14,085 nt of DNA from an uncultured Chloroflexota bacterium (GCA_902827055.1 CADEHD010000025.1:1-14085); one strand, 5' to 3'; counted from the stretch's first letter, positions 1 to 6,655 are shown. Program-made: numbers and translations. Notes: generated by a model not told the origin, from the sequence alone.

Positions 1-334
1 GGTTGTAGGTATACAGGTACCCCTCGGGGTAACCGACGCGGTCCGTCGCCGGCGCTGGCCGAGGCGTGGGGGTCGCGCTCGGTGCGCCCGCGGGAGGGGT
101 GGCAGCCGCTGCGGGAGCGGAGGGGGTGGGCGTCGGCGGGGCGGGGTCGAGCCTGCTGATCGAGCCGGCGGCGCTGCACGGCTGCAGGACGAGGGGTTCC
201 GGTGTCGCCGTCGCGGCCACGGAGGAGGCTCGTGGTGGCGGCTCGGGGCCGGCGCCCTGTTGGCAGGCTCCGGCAAGCAGGAGCGCGGCCCCCGCCACGA
301 ACGCGAGGCGCCATGCGGTGCTGATTCGGGCCAC
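1..334 (-). CDS. Lipoprotein with Pro/Thr-rich linker, C-terminus off window
   Basis: The reading frame begins with GTG at 334 after a good ribosome site (GGAGG, about 5 nt spacing) and stays open to the window edge (111 codons seen). The N-terminus has Arg3, a hydrophobic stretch at residues 8-20 and a lipobox-like LLAGAC with Cys24 as the likely lipidated residue, so export and membrane anchoring are expected. Residues 30-90 are a low-complexity Ala/Pro/Thr linker (PTPTPS, SATPTPRP), typical of an extracytoplasmic tether. The last residues seen are RVGYPEGYLYTYN, presumably the start of the folded domain. YPEGY recalls the opening of cytochrome P460-type domains, but too little is present to assign it. 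It lies 71 nt downstream of the anti-sigma gene on the same strand, so it may belong to that operon or regulon. Confidence 0.7.
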   Translation of the reverse strand, partial: MARISTAWRLAFVAGAALLLAGACQQGAGPEPPPRASSVAATATPEPLVLQPCSAAGSISRLDPAPPTPTPSAPAAAATPPAGAPSATPTPRPAPATDRVGYPEGYLYTYN

Positions 335-350
335 GGTTCCCTCCAGTCAT

Positions 351-380
351 GCGTCGCTCACCCTCTACTAGGTGAGACGC
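351..380 (-). other. Intergenic hairpin between anti-sigma and lipoprotein genes
   Basis: GCGTC-gc-TCACC (351-362) pairs with GGTGA-GACGC (371-380) around an 8-nt loop, with a 2-nt bulge. No U-tract follows on the minus strand. It could be an attenuator or an mRNA processing/stability element separating the lipoprotein from the upstream operon. Confidence 0.35.
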
Positions 381-405
381 GCACGATTGGACGCATCCGG
401 CCCCG

Positions 406-1164
406 TCAGGGCGCGCTCCACGCGAGGACGGTCTCCACGCTCCCGTCGGCGCCTCGCCGCACCACGCGTGCTGCCTCGAATGGCGGCGGATCGCCCGGGA
501 AGTCGACCACCAGCAACCCGAACCCGGTGCGCTCGACGCGCAGCAGCCCGACGTCTCGCTCCTCGCCGCCGACGGTGAGTGTGAGCTCGTAGGTTGAGTC
601 GTCCGCCAGCGCCTCGAGGCGGCCCGCCATCGCCACCAGGTGTGGAATTCCCGGCCGGGTGTAGACCTTGCCGTACGCCGTGGACCCGGTAGTGGAGCGC
701 AGCAGGCGCTTCACCGTGTTCGCCCCGTCGACGACCTCGAGCACGACTTCCTGACGCTCCACCATCCCGGACAACTCCTGGCGAAGCTGCCGCTCCTGTG
801 CCTCGGAGTGCGACACCCGCCCGGTCCAGAAGCCCAGCGCTCCGACGAGCAGCACCACGAGCGCGAAGACGGCCGCGCGCGAGGGCGCACGCAGAGGGGT
901 GCTTCGCGCGTGCCTCCGCTCCGCGGTCGGCTGCACTACCGGCGAGGCCGCTGGCGGGGGGCGCAGTGGGGGGAGCGCAGCCGCGTCGTCGGCATCGGCC
1001 GCGACCAGTAACGCGAGGCCCTCAGCAGGGTCGCGCAGCATGGCGATGCTCCGCAGGCAGATCTCGCAGTCGGCGATGTGTGCCTCGAGGGCGTGCGCCT
1101 CGTCGGGTTCCAGTGCCCCGAGGACGTACGCCTCGAGCTGCTCGACGGCGACGTCGTGGTTCAC
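406..1164 (-). CDS. RskA-type anti-sigma factor, zinc-binding, membrane-anchored
   Basis: This is a 252-aa anti-sigma factor expected to bind and hold the adjacent ECF sigma factor at the membrane. I chose GTG 1164 because its first four bases overlap the sigma stop (GTGA), and the conserved domain starts right there (VNHDVAVEQLEAYVLGALEP); the open frame extends further upstream but inside the sigma gene. The zinc-anti-sigma motif HX3CX2C is complete (His29, Cys33, Cys36). A Pro-rich linker (65-95) leads to one membrane helix (about 97-113, AVFALVVLLVGALGFW). Next is a short amphipathic/coiled segment rich in Glu/Gln (118-145), and an extracytoplasmic RskA-like beta domain (about 150-252) with the tract GFGLLVVDFPG. 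Release of the sigma factor would normally involve regulated proteolysis or redox/zinc changes; which signal acts here is not visible. Confidence 0.88.
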   Translation of the reverse strand: MNHDVAVEQLEAYVLGALEPDEAHALEAHIADCEICLRSIAMLRDPAEGLALLVAADADDAAALPPLRPPPAASPVVQPTAERRHARSTPLRAPSRAAVFALVVLLVGALGFWTGRVSHSEAQERQLRQELSGMVERQEVVLEVVDGANTVKRLLRSTTGSTAYGKVYTRPGIPHLVAMAGRLEALADDSTYELTLTVGGEERDVGLLRVERTGFGLLVVDFPGDPPPFEAARVVRRGADGSVETVLAWSAP

Positions 1165-1862
1165 GCCCAGCGCTCCCCGGCGACGATCGGTGTCCTGTCG
1201 TGGCCGTCCGCGTACGCCCGGCGCAGCTTTTGCATCCCGAGCTGCACGCGGCGCTTTACCGTGCCGAGCGGCCATCCGGTGACTTCCGCGATCGCGGTCT
1301 GGCTCAGTCCGCCGAAGTATGCGAGCAGGAGGACGCGCCGCTGCTCGGCCGGGAGTGTCGCGAGCGCACGCTGGAGGGCCGCTGCCTGCTCGCCGAGGAC
1401 CGCGCGCTGTTCGGGTCCCGGCGCCGTGTCAGGCCGACCGAGGAGCATCGCTCCGATCGCCTCCGAGGCAGCGACCTGCGCCTCGCGTCCGCGCCGCCGC
1501 AGGACCCGAATGCACTCGTTGCGCGCAATCGTGAGGAGCCAGCCTACGAAGTGGCCGCGGGCCGGCTGGTACTGGGCCGCCTTCAGCCAGAGCGTCGAGA
1601 ACACCTCCTGCAGCACGTCGTCCGCTTCCGCGGCACCGACCATGCGGCGGGCCAGGCCCCTCACGAGCGGGCCATGGCGCTCGTAGAGCGCGTGGTAGGC
1701 GCCGACATCGCCCGTCGCGACGCGGGCAACGTCGCCCTCGTCGAGTGCTCTGCGCGCAGACGCGACCGGATCGGAATCATCCACGCTCCGGTATACGAGA
1801 CGGGCCCTTGGTGGAGATCCATCGTCTGCGCCAGAGGCGGGCGAGTGGGGCGCGATACTCAC
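1161..1862 (-). CDS. ECF (sigma70 family, group 4) sigma factor
   Basis: This is a 233-aa RNA polymerase sigma factor. Region 2 is seen in ADDVLQEVFSTLWLKAAQY followed by GHFVGWLLTIARNECIRVLRRR; region 4 is the helix-turn-helix LPAEQRRVLLLAYFGG, then LSQTAIAEVTGWPLGTVKRR. A roughly 45-residue N-terminal extension rich in Asp/Ala/Ser precedes region 2. The GTG start at 1862 overlaps the redoxin stop by 4 bases (GTGA), and its own TGA overlaps the anti-sigma start the same way, so the three genes should be translated as a coupled set. Pairing with an RskA-type anti-sigma places it near the SigK/SigL style of ECF factors. Its target promoters cannot be read with confidence. Confidence 0.93.
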   Translation of the reverse strand: MSIAPHSPASGADDGSPPRARLVYRSVDDSDPVASARRALDEGDVARVATGDVGAYHALYERHGPLVRGLARRMVGAAEADDVLQEVFSTLWLKAAQYQPARGHFVGWLLTIARNECIRVLRRRGREAQVAASEAIGAMLLGRPDTAPGPEQRAVLGEQAAALQRALATLPAEQRRVLLLAYFGGLSQTAIAEVTGWPLGTVKRRVQLGMQKLRRAYADGHDRTPIVAGERWA

Positions 1863-2362
1863 CCGCCGAGGTGCACCACGCAGCCCGGACTGAACGCCGG
1901 TGCTTCACCTTCCGAGAGCACGACCGGCGCCACGCCGACACGCGTCGCGATGCGCTCCGAGAGCTCGTTGAGGGCCGCGCGGTCGAACGCGTCGTGGCTC
2001 GACGTGACGCGGCGCGCGCCATCGACGAGGAAGAGCGCCGGCGTGCACTCGATGCCGTACGCGCGCGCGGTCGCGCCCGCCTCGTCCGCAAGGACGCGGA
2101 ACGACACGCCCGAGCGCTCATAGAAGGCGGCTGCGGCCTCACTCCCATCGAGCGAGATCGCCAGCACGGGGCAGTCCGCCGCGTACGCCTCGGCCATGCG
2201 GTCCCAGAAGAGGTAGCTCAGGTCGCAGGCGCGGCAATCGAGGGAGAAGAACACCACGAGCGCCTGTCCTCGGCCCAGCGCTGCTGCGAGCGAGCTTGGC
2301 GTGCCCTCGGCGTCGGTGAGCGTGAAGTCGGGTGCAGGGGCGCCCGCGGCGAGGATGCTCAT
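1859..2362 (-). CDS. Thioredoxin-fold redoxin / peroxiredoxin-like protein
   Basis: This is a 167-aa AhpC/TSA-redoxin superfamily protein. The N-terminus (GAPAPDFTLTDAEG) is the standard redoxin entry. The redox motif is CRAC (Cys43, Cys46) in VVFFSLDCRACDLSY, and the cis-proline loop is ECTPALFLVDG. A further Cys sits near the C-terminus in SPGCVVHLGG. The two-Cys CxxC spacing suggests a thiol-disulfide oxidoreductase or a Prx-like enzyme rather than a classical one-Cys peroxidase. There is no signal peptide, so it is cytoplasmic. I prefer ATG 2362 because it opens directly on the domain; a longer start at ATG 2431 would add 23 residues without domain character. It is the first gene of the coupled redoxin-sigma-anti-sigma operon and may feed redox state into it. 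Confidence 0.85.
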   Translation of the reverse strand: MSILAAGAPAPDFTLTDAEGTPSSLAAALGRGQALVVFFSLDCRACDLSYLFWDRMAEAYAADCPVLAISLDGSEAAAAFYERSGVSFRVLADEAGATARAYGIECTPALFLVDGARRVTSSHDAFDRAALNELSERIATRVGVAPVVLSEGEAPAFSPGCVVHLGG

Positions 2363-2392
2363 CGTTCGACCGCTGCCCTTCCCGTTCGACCG
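2363..2392. repeat. 10-bp direct repeat, 20-bp period
   Basis: CGTTCGACCG occurs at 2363-2372 and again at 2383-2392, exactly two helical turns apart, immediately upstream of the preferred redoxin start. The spacing is what a dimeric regulator bound on one DNA face would use. Its core GTTCGACCG also occurs at 11230-11238 upstream of the RRM gene, so chance reuse in G+C-rich DNA is possible. Confidence 0.35.
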
Positions 2393-2421
2393 TTGACGAG
2401 GCGCGAACACAAGCGTAGCGT
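2393..2421 (+). promoter_or_regulatory. Sigma70-like promoter for CoA-transferase subunit A
   Basis: TTGACG (2393-2398), a 17-bp spacer and TAGCGT (2416-2421) make a good housekeeping-type promoter reading toward the CoA-transferase genes. Transcription would begin near 2428, leaving a leader of about 55 nt that includes the palindrome at 2435-2460. Confidence 0.5.
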
Positions 2422-2434
2422 CCCCGGACATGAT

Positions 2435-2460
2435 GGATGTGGTGCCCCCGCACCAGATCC
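2435..2460. promoter_or_regulatory. Interrupted palindrome, candidate operator or leader hairpin
   Basis: The arms GGAT-g-TGGTGC (2435-2445) and GCACCA-g-ATCC (2450-2460) are inverted copies with one mismatched pair around a CCCC centre. It lies just after the predicted start site of the CoA-transferase transcript and upstream of the divergent redoxin gene. It could be an operator for a dimeric repressor or, as RNA, a leader hairpin. No regulator gene sits next to it. Confidence 0.45.
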
Positions 2461-2482
2461 GGGGTTCCTACGAGGGAGCGAC

Positions 2483-3334
2483 ATGCGGACCAAACTCGTT
2501 TCGCTGGACGAAGCCGCCTCGATCGTTCGTGACGGCCAGAAAGTGGTGATGAGCGCCGGGTTCGAGCACAGCCCCATGGCCATGCTCCGGACCCTCGCGC
2601 GCAAGGGTGTGCAGGACCTGCACACGATCGGGCTGGTCGGAGGGTCGATTAACCTCGACTTCCTCGTCGGCACCGGTCAGACGAAGACACTCGAGTGCTG
2701 CAGCATTGGGTTCGCGCCGTTTGCGCGCGAGGCGCCCAACTTCGACCGCTACCTCAAGGCCGGTCGGATCTTCGCGATGGACAACACCTGAGGCGTCCAC
2801 TATTCAATGGTCCAGGCTGGATCAATGGGCGTCCCCTACATCCCCGTTCGCGGCCTTGCCGGCACCGACGTGTTCGAGCGCCGTCCCGACATGATGCTCG
2901 CTCCCAACCCCTTCGACCCGAATGAAGTCACAGTGGTCGCGCTCGCGCAGAACCCTGACGTGGCGATCCTCCACGGCCTGAAGGCAGACCGCGAAGGCAA
3001 CGCGATCCTGCGCCGCTTCGGCGAGGACGTGATGGTCGCGCAGGCCTCGCGGCGCACGATCGTGACGGTCGAGGAGATCGTCGACAAGGTGACCCCGGAG
3101 GACACCTCCGGCCAGTTCATCTCCTCGATTAACGTGACCGCCGTGGTGCACGCTCCGATGGGCGCGTACCCCACCGCGGTGCCCGGCCTGTACAACCGAG
3201 ACGACGCGCACATCCGCCGCTACGTGGATGCGTCCGTCAGCGACGAGGCGTTCCGGGCGTACCTCGATGAGTACGTACTCGGCCTCACCGAGGACCAGAT
3301 CCGCAACCGCCAGGCGTTGCCCTCGGCGAAGTAG
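2483..3334 (+). CDS. Class I CoA-transferase-like subunit A (GctA/IpdA type) with in-frame UGA at codon 103
   Basis: Starts with ATG 2483 after GGGAG. Residues 1-102 (MRTKLVSLDEAASIVRDG to RIFAMDNT) form the N-terminal half of a GctA/IpdA-type alpha subunit. After TGA (2789-2791) the same frame continues without a frameshift (GVHYSMVQAGSMGVPYIPVR) to TAG at 3332, giving a full-length 283-codon product if the UGA is decoded. Codon usage and family conservation look normal on both sides, so the gene looks under selection apart from this codon. Aligned by eye to actinobacterial IpdA (tract MDEGM...GLQAA), the UGA falls on the Glu known to be catalytic in IpdAB. Explanations: selenocysteine, a recent nonsense mutation, or a base error. 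The in-frame ATG at 2807 has no ribosome site, so independent re-initiation looks poor. UGA ends many other genes here, so code reassignment is unlikely. Confidence 0.8.
2792..2824 (+). promoter_or_regulatory. SECIS-like stem-loop downstream of the in-frame UGA (candidate)
   Basis: TGGTCCA (2808-2814) and TGGATCA (2818-2824) form a 7-bp stem (one G-U pair) with a GGC loop that starts 23 nt after the UGA. A short stem with a G at the start of the loop, about 15-35 nt past the UGA and inside the coding region, is what bacterial SelB-binding elements look like (as in fdhF). Short hairpins are common in G+C-rich DNA, so this alone proves little. Confidence 0.3.
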
Positions 3335-3348
3335 TCCCTCGCGAGTAT

Positions 3349-3386
3349 GCACGGGGCGATCGTGCCAATGCTCGATCGCCCCGTGC
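3349..3386. terminator. Perfect 14-bp hairpin between CoA-transferase subunits A and B
   Basis: GCACGGGGCGATCG (3349-3362) and its exact inverse (3373-3386) flank a 10-nt loop. No U-tract follows. It is either a U-less terminator or pausing/processing element that would tune the A:B ratio, or an mRNA-stabilising structure within the operon. Confidence 0.5.
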
Positions 3387-3425
3387 CGTGGTCGGGCGCT
3401 CGACCCGCCGCTGGAGGAGCCTCCC

Positions 3426-4175
3426 ATGCCTGCCGGTGCCGTCGACCTGAGGTGCAACACCGAGGAGTTGCTGGCGATCCTCATGTCCCGCGAGGTGCGC
3501 GACTGGGAGATCTCCGCGTGCGGGGCGGTCTCCATGATCCCCGCCGCGGCGTTGCTGCTCGCCGAGGCGACGCACGCCCCGCATGCGGAGATCATCATCC
3601 TTGGATCGGACGAGCTGAGTCACAATCTCGGGAAGGACATCCACTTCCTGACGCAGCGCGGGCAGCTCGAGCTGTTCTTCCACAGCGCGCTGCAGTTCGA
3701 CGCCGAGGGCAACTTCAACCTGCACGTCATCGGCGACCCGAACGCGCCGGACAGGCGTCTCCCCGGCGGCTACGGCTCAGGCCTCATGTCCTACATGGCG
3801 AAGCGCATCCTGTTCTTCCGGACGGAGCACAACCCACGTACGTTCGTGGACAAGGTTGACTTCGTCTCGGGTGCCGGTGTGACCGACGAGCGCATCCAGC
3901 GCTCGACCGAGCCGTTCAAGGTCTTCACGCCGATGGCGGTGCTGCGCTTCGATCGAGATACCGCGCGCTATACCCTCGAGTCCGTGCACCCGGGGTTCAC
4001 CGCCGAGGACGTGCAGGCGCAGACCGGCTTCCCCCTCGTGGTCCCGGATCCCGTCATGGTCACGCCTGCACCCACGGACGAGGAGCTGAGTACGCTCCGT
4101 GGCGAGGTGCGAGATCGCATGATCTCGACGGGGACGTACCCAGAGTGGGCCCGAGAGGTGCTGCGCGCCCCGTAA
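3426..4175 (+). CDS. Class I CoA-transferase-like subunit B (GctB/IpdB type)
   Basis: This 249-aa protein starts with ATG 3426, eight bases after a strong GGAGGAG. It matches the beta subunit of glutaconate-CoA-transferase-like enzymes: an N-terminal segment with IPAAALLLAEATHAPHAE, then FFHSALQFDAEGNFNLHVIG, PGGYGSGLMSYMAKRILFF, EHNPRTFVDKVDFVSG and the C-terminal tract VHPGFTAEDVQAQTGFPL. It would form a heteromer with subunit A. In true CoA-transferases a beta-subunit Glu just after the HAP region forms the CoA thioester; here the corresponding stretch reads IIILGSDEL, with no clear ExG motif. That resembles IpdB, whose enzyme is a ring-cleaving hydrolase acting on an acyl-CoA rather than a transferase. 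The substrate is unknown. It converges with the FKBP gene 14 nt downstream. Confidence 0.88.
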   Translation: MPAGAVDLRCNTEELLAILMSREVRDWEISACGAVSMIPAAALLLAEATHAPHAEIIILGSDELSHNLGKDIHFLTQRGQLELFFHSALQFDAEGNFNLHVIGDPNAPDRRLPGGYGSGLMSYMAKRILFFRTEHNPRTFVDKVDFVSGAGVTDERIQRSTEPFKVFTPMAVLRFDRDTARYTLESVHPGFTAEDVQAQTGFPLVVPDPVMVTPAPTDEELSTLRGEVRDRMISTGTYPEWAREVLRAP

Positions 4176-4189
4176 GGCCGCGTACCTGA

Positions 4190-4624
4190 CTATGGCGGCC
4201 CGCCCTGCGCCGCGGGGCGCGCCGGTATCGAGAGCAGCTCGACCTCGAAGTTGAGTGGCAGGCCGGCGAGCGGGTGGTTGCCATCGACGGTCACGGTGTC
4301 TGGCGTCAGGGCGGTGATCCGCGCCGGACGGCCCCCGACGAGCGCCACCTCGTCTCCCACGCGCGCGTCCTCCGGCGCTTCGGCTCGAGGCGCCACGAAG
4401 ACGAGGGCGGGATCCGACTCGCCGTACGCCTCCGTGATGCTGAGTCGGATGCGCCGCGTCTCGCCGGGCTGCATCGGATAGATCGCCTGCTCGAAGGCCG
4501 GGATCAGCTGGCCCGCGCCCAGGACAAAGAAGCGCGCCGTACGACCGCGCGACGTGTCGAACGTCGTGCCGTCGTCGAGGGTGCCCACGTAGTGCAGCTC
4601 GACCAGGTCCCCGGGCCGCGGCAT
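4190..4624 (-). CDS. FKBP-type peptidyl-prolyl isomerase, SlyD-like
   Basis: This 144-aa protein catalyses prolyl cis-trans isomerisation and probably acts as a folding chaperone in the cytoplasm. ATG 4624 follows GAGG at 5 nt. The FKBP core opens with GDLVELHYVGTLDDGTTFDTS and RTARFFVLGAGQLIPAFEQA. The inserted 'IF' domain typical of SlyD lies at about 75-125 and ends with the signature VDGNHPLAGLPLNFEVELL. The His/Cys-rich metal-binding tail of enterobacterial SlyD is absent; the C-terminus is only a short Pro/Ala/Gly stretch. The frame is open far upstream, but that part is a shadow of plus-strand genes. Confidence 0.93.
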   Translation of the reverse strand: MPRPGDLVELHYVGTLDDGTTFDTSRGRTARFFVLGAGQLIPAFEQAIYPMQPGETRRIRLSITEAYGESDPALVFVAPRAEAPEDARVGDEVALVGGRPARITALTPDTVTVDGNHPLAGLPLNFEVELLSIPARPAAQGGPP

Positions 4625-4652
4625 CGTCACCTCGATCGTTGCGGGCGAATCG

Positions 4653-4658
4653 TACAAT
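4653..4658 (+). promoter_or_regulatory. Candidate -10 element upstream of dienelactone hydrolase
   Basis: TACAAT in the 66-bp divergent gap between the FKBP and hydrolase genes matches the -10 consensus at five of six bases. No convincing -35 hexamer sits 16-18 bp upstream, so the call is tentative. Confidence 0.3.
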
Positions 4659-4690
4659 GCGGGCCGCGACACGCTGGGAGAGGCCTCACG

Positions 4691-5464
4691 ATGCAGCACA
4701 CCACCTCCGATTCGATTCGCGGACCGCTCCGAGGCGGCGCGGTGGACCACGAGGACCTGGAGCTCGAGGCCGCGGACGGCAATCGCTTCGCGGCGTTTGG
4801 CGCGTGGGCGTCCGATCCCGAGGGCCCCGCGATTGTCATCCTGCCCGACGTGCGCGGCCTCCACCCGTTCTACGAGGAGTTGGCGCTCCGGTTTGCCGCG
4901 GCCAACTTCGACGCGATCGCGTTCGACTATTTCGGCCGCACGGCGGGCGTGGCAAAGCGTCCCGAGGGCTTCGAGTTCATGCCGCACGTCGCGCAGTGCA
5001 CGGTGCCCGGCATCTCCGCCGACGTGCAGGCGTGCGTTGACCGCCTCCGCTCGCGCGCGGGCCACGAGACGCGGCCGGTGTTTACCCTCGGATTCTGCTT
5101 TGGCGGCGGCAACTCGTGGATCATGGCGCAGACGGTGCACGGGATCGCCGGCGTCGTCGGGATGTACGGCTCGCCGACCCGCCCTCAGCGCGACGGGTCG
5201 CAGCCCGTGATCGAACGGGTGCGCGACTTCCGCACGCCGTTGCTGGGCCTCCTCGGTGGCGCCGACCAGGGGATCACCGCGGATGACATCGAGACGTTCG
5301 ATCGCGCCCTGACGGCGGCCGGCGTCGAGCACAAGCTCGTCACGTACCCGGGCGCCCCGCACTCGTACTTCGATCGTCACTTCGCGGACTACCCGGCTGA
5401 GGTGGACGACTCGTGGCGGCGCATTCTGGACTTCATGCAGAGCGGCACCTACTGGGCCAGCTGA
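4691..5464 (+). CDS. Dienelactone hydrolase family protein
   Basis: This is a 257-aa alpha/beta hydrolase of the DLH family, whose members open lactones such as dienelactone in chlorocatechol breakdown, although many relatives have other ester or lactone substrates. ATG 4691 follows GGGAGAGG. The triad is complete: nucleophile Cys136 in LGFCFGGG, Asp192 in LLGGADQGI and His224 in APHSYFDR. The early core motif VILPDVRGLHPFYEELALRFA matches the family. There is no signal peptide. Its setting among CoA-transferase-type genes would fit aromatic or alicyclic acid catabolism, but the substrate cannot be read from sequence. Confidence 0.92.
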   Translation: MQHTTSDSIRGPLRGGAVDHEDLELEAADGNRFAAFGAWASDPEGPAIVILPDVRGLHPFYEELALRFAAANFDAIAFDYFGRTAGVAKRPEGFEFMPHVAQCTVPGISADVQACVDRLRSRAGHETRPVFTLGFCFGGGNSWIMAQTVHGIAGVVGMYGSPTRPQRDGSQPVIERVRDFRTPLLGLLGGADQGITADDIETFDRALTAAGVEHKLVTYPGAPHSYFDRHFADYPAEVDDSWRRILDFMQSGTYWAS

Positions 5465-5677
5465 GGGCGCTACCTCGATTCGCTGGTGTCGCACCTCTGG
5501 AGCCGCCCAGCAACGAGCGGGTTTGCAGTCCGAAGCGGCGGCCCCCCAGCGGTAGTCGGCTCCCGCAGTGGGTGAGATCCTGCCACAGGCATCGGTGGAT
5601 TCGATGTCCTCGAGGCCGGCCGTCCCGGACGTGACGCTTCGTTGTGGCGGTACGCCTGAAGCGAGGAGCGCGACGAC
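5465..5677. other. Intergenic region upstream of corA, no gene seen
   Basis: This 213-nt stretch holds no plausible coding frame, no tRNA-like fold and no convincing terminator. The only symmetry noticed is CGCTTC (about 5635) with GAAGCG (about 5658), a weak inverted repeat just before the corA ribosome site. Confidence 0.4.
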
Positions 5678-6655
5678 GTGACGGAGCCGCAGACCCGGGC
5701 CTACCGCGACGGTGCGCTGGATGCCCAGGGCTTCCCCCTGTCGGCCGTTTCGGAGCACCTCGAGCGCTCGGGCACCTTCCTCTGGATCGACTTCCTCAGC
5801 CCGTCCAGCGACCAGCTGCACGAGCTGGCGCGCGAGCTCGGGCTGCACGAGCTCGCCGTCGAGGACGCGCTTGGTCCGCACCAGCGGCCAAAGCTCGACC
5901 ACTACGACACGCACCTGTTCCTCTCGAGTCACGCCGTCCGCGTCGATCGCGAGCGGGGGGAGCTCGAGGAGGTCGAGGTCGACGCCTTCATCAGCAATCG
6001 CTGGCTCGTCACGGTACGCAAGGGCGACGGCTTCTCGATGGATGAGGTCGTGGGTCGGTGGGATCGGTCGCCCGCACTCGCGGGGCACGGCGTAGGCTTT
6101 CTGCTCCACGGCCTCCTCGATGTGATGGTCGATGGCTACTTCGACGCGGTCCAGGAGTTCGACGAGTACTACGACGACGTGAGCGGCTCGCTGTTCTCGG
6201 AGCAGGCGTTGCTCCCGATGCAGCAGCGTCATTGGTTCCAGATGCGCCAGGCGCTGGTGCGCGTGCATCGCCTTGCGGTGCCCATGCGCGAGGCGGTGAG
6301 CGCCCTGATGCGACACCAGGAGTCGGTGATCACGCCGGACCTCTTCCCGTACTACCAGGACGTGTACGACCACGTCCTGCGGGTGACAGAGTCGACCGAC
6401 GCCCTCCGCGACCTGGTCGCCACGATCGTCGAGACCAACCTCACCCTGCGCGATTACCGGCAGAACCAGATCATGAAGCAGGTGACAAGCTGGGCGGCGA
6501 TCATCGCGGTACCCACGCTGATCACGGGGTACTACGGCATGAACGTCCCCTACCCCGGCGCGGGCGACGTGTGGGGCGTGGCCTCATCTGCGGTGCTCAT
6601 CGTCGTGATGTCAGGCGGTCTCTGGATGCTCTTCCGCAGCAAGGACTGGCTCTAG
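5678..6655 (+). CDS. corA: CorA-family magnesium/divalent-cation channel
   Basis: This 325-aa protein is a CorA-type inner-membrane channel for Mg2+ (possibly Co2+/Ni2+). GTG 5678 follows GAGGAG. The N-terminal two thirds is the soluble alpha/beta and long-helix domain (for example ELARELGLHELAVEDALGPH, the usual CorA 'ED..LGPHQRPK' region, and LRVTESTDALRDLVATI leading into the stalk helix). The first membrane helix (about 270-288) ends in the selectivity signature YGMN, near residue 287. The second helix (VLIVVMSGGLWMLF) ends in a basic/aromatic tail FRSKDWL. Family members work as pentamers. It converges with the minus-strand CoA-transferase across a 34-nt gap, and no Mg2+-leader structure was recognised upstream. 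Confidence 0.94.
   Translation: MTEPQTRAYRDGALDAQGFPLSAVSEHLERSGTFLWIDFLSPSSDQLHELARELGLHELAVEDALGPHQRPKLDHYDTHLFLSSHAVRVDRERGELEEVEVDAFISNRWLVTVRKGDGFSMDEVVGRWDRSPALAGHGVGFLLHGLLDVMVDGYFDAVQEFDEYYDDVSGSLFSEQALLPMQQRHWFQMRQALVRVHRLAVPMREAVSALMRHQESVITPDLFPYYQDVYDHVLRVTESTDALRDLVATIVETNLTLRDYRQNQIMKQVTSWAAIIAVPTLITGYYGMNVPYPGAGDVWGVASSAVLIVVMSGGLWMLFRSKDWL

Noticed and set aside
798..2123. Long plus-strand frames opposite the sigma, anti-sigma and redoxin genes
   Set aside because: Arg/Ala-rich shadow translations with no recognisable domain. The minus-strand genes explain the region fully.
2789..2791. Genome-wide reading of UGA as tryptophan or glycine
   Set aside because: TGA ends the redoxin, sigma, anti-sigma, hydrolase, zinc-ribbon and YkgJ-like genes here at the expected lengths, so UGA is an ordinary stop.
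4190..6373. Open 727-codon minus-strand frame extending upstream of the FKBP gene
   Set aside because: Only the last 144 codons resemble a protein family. The rest lies antisense to the hydrolase and corA genes, is His/Arg/Val-rich and reflects the G+C bias of those genes.
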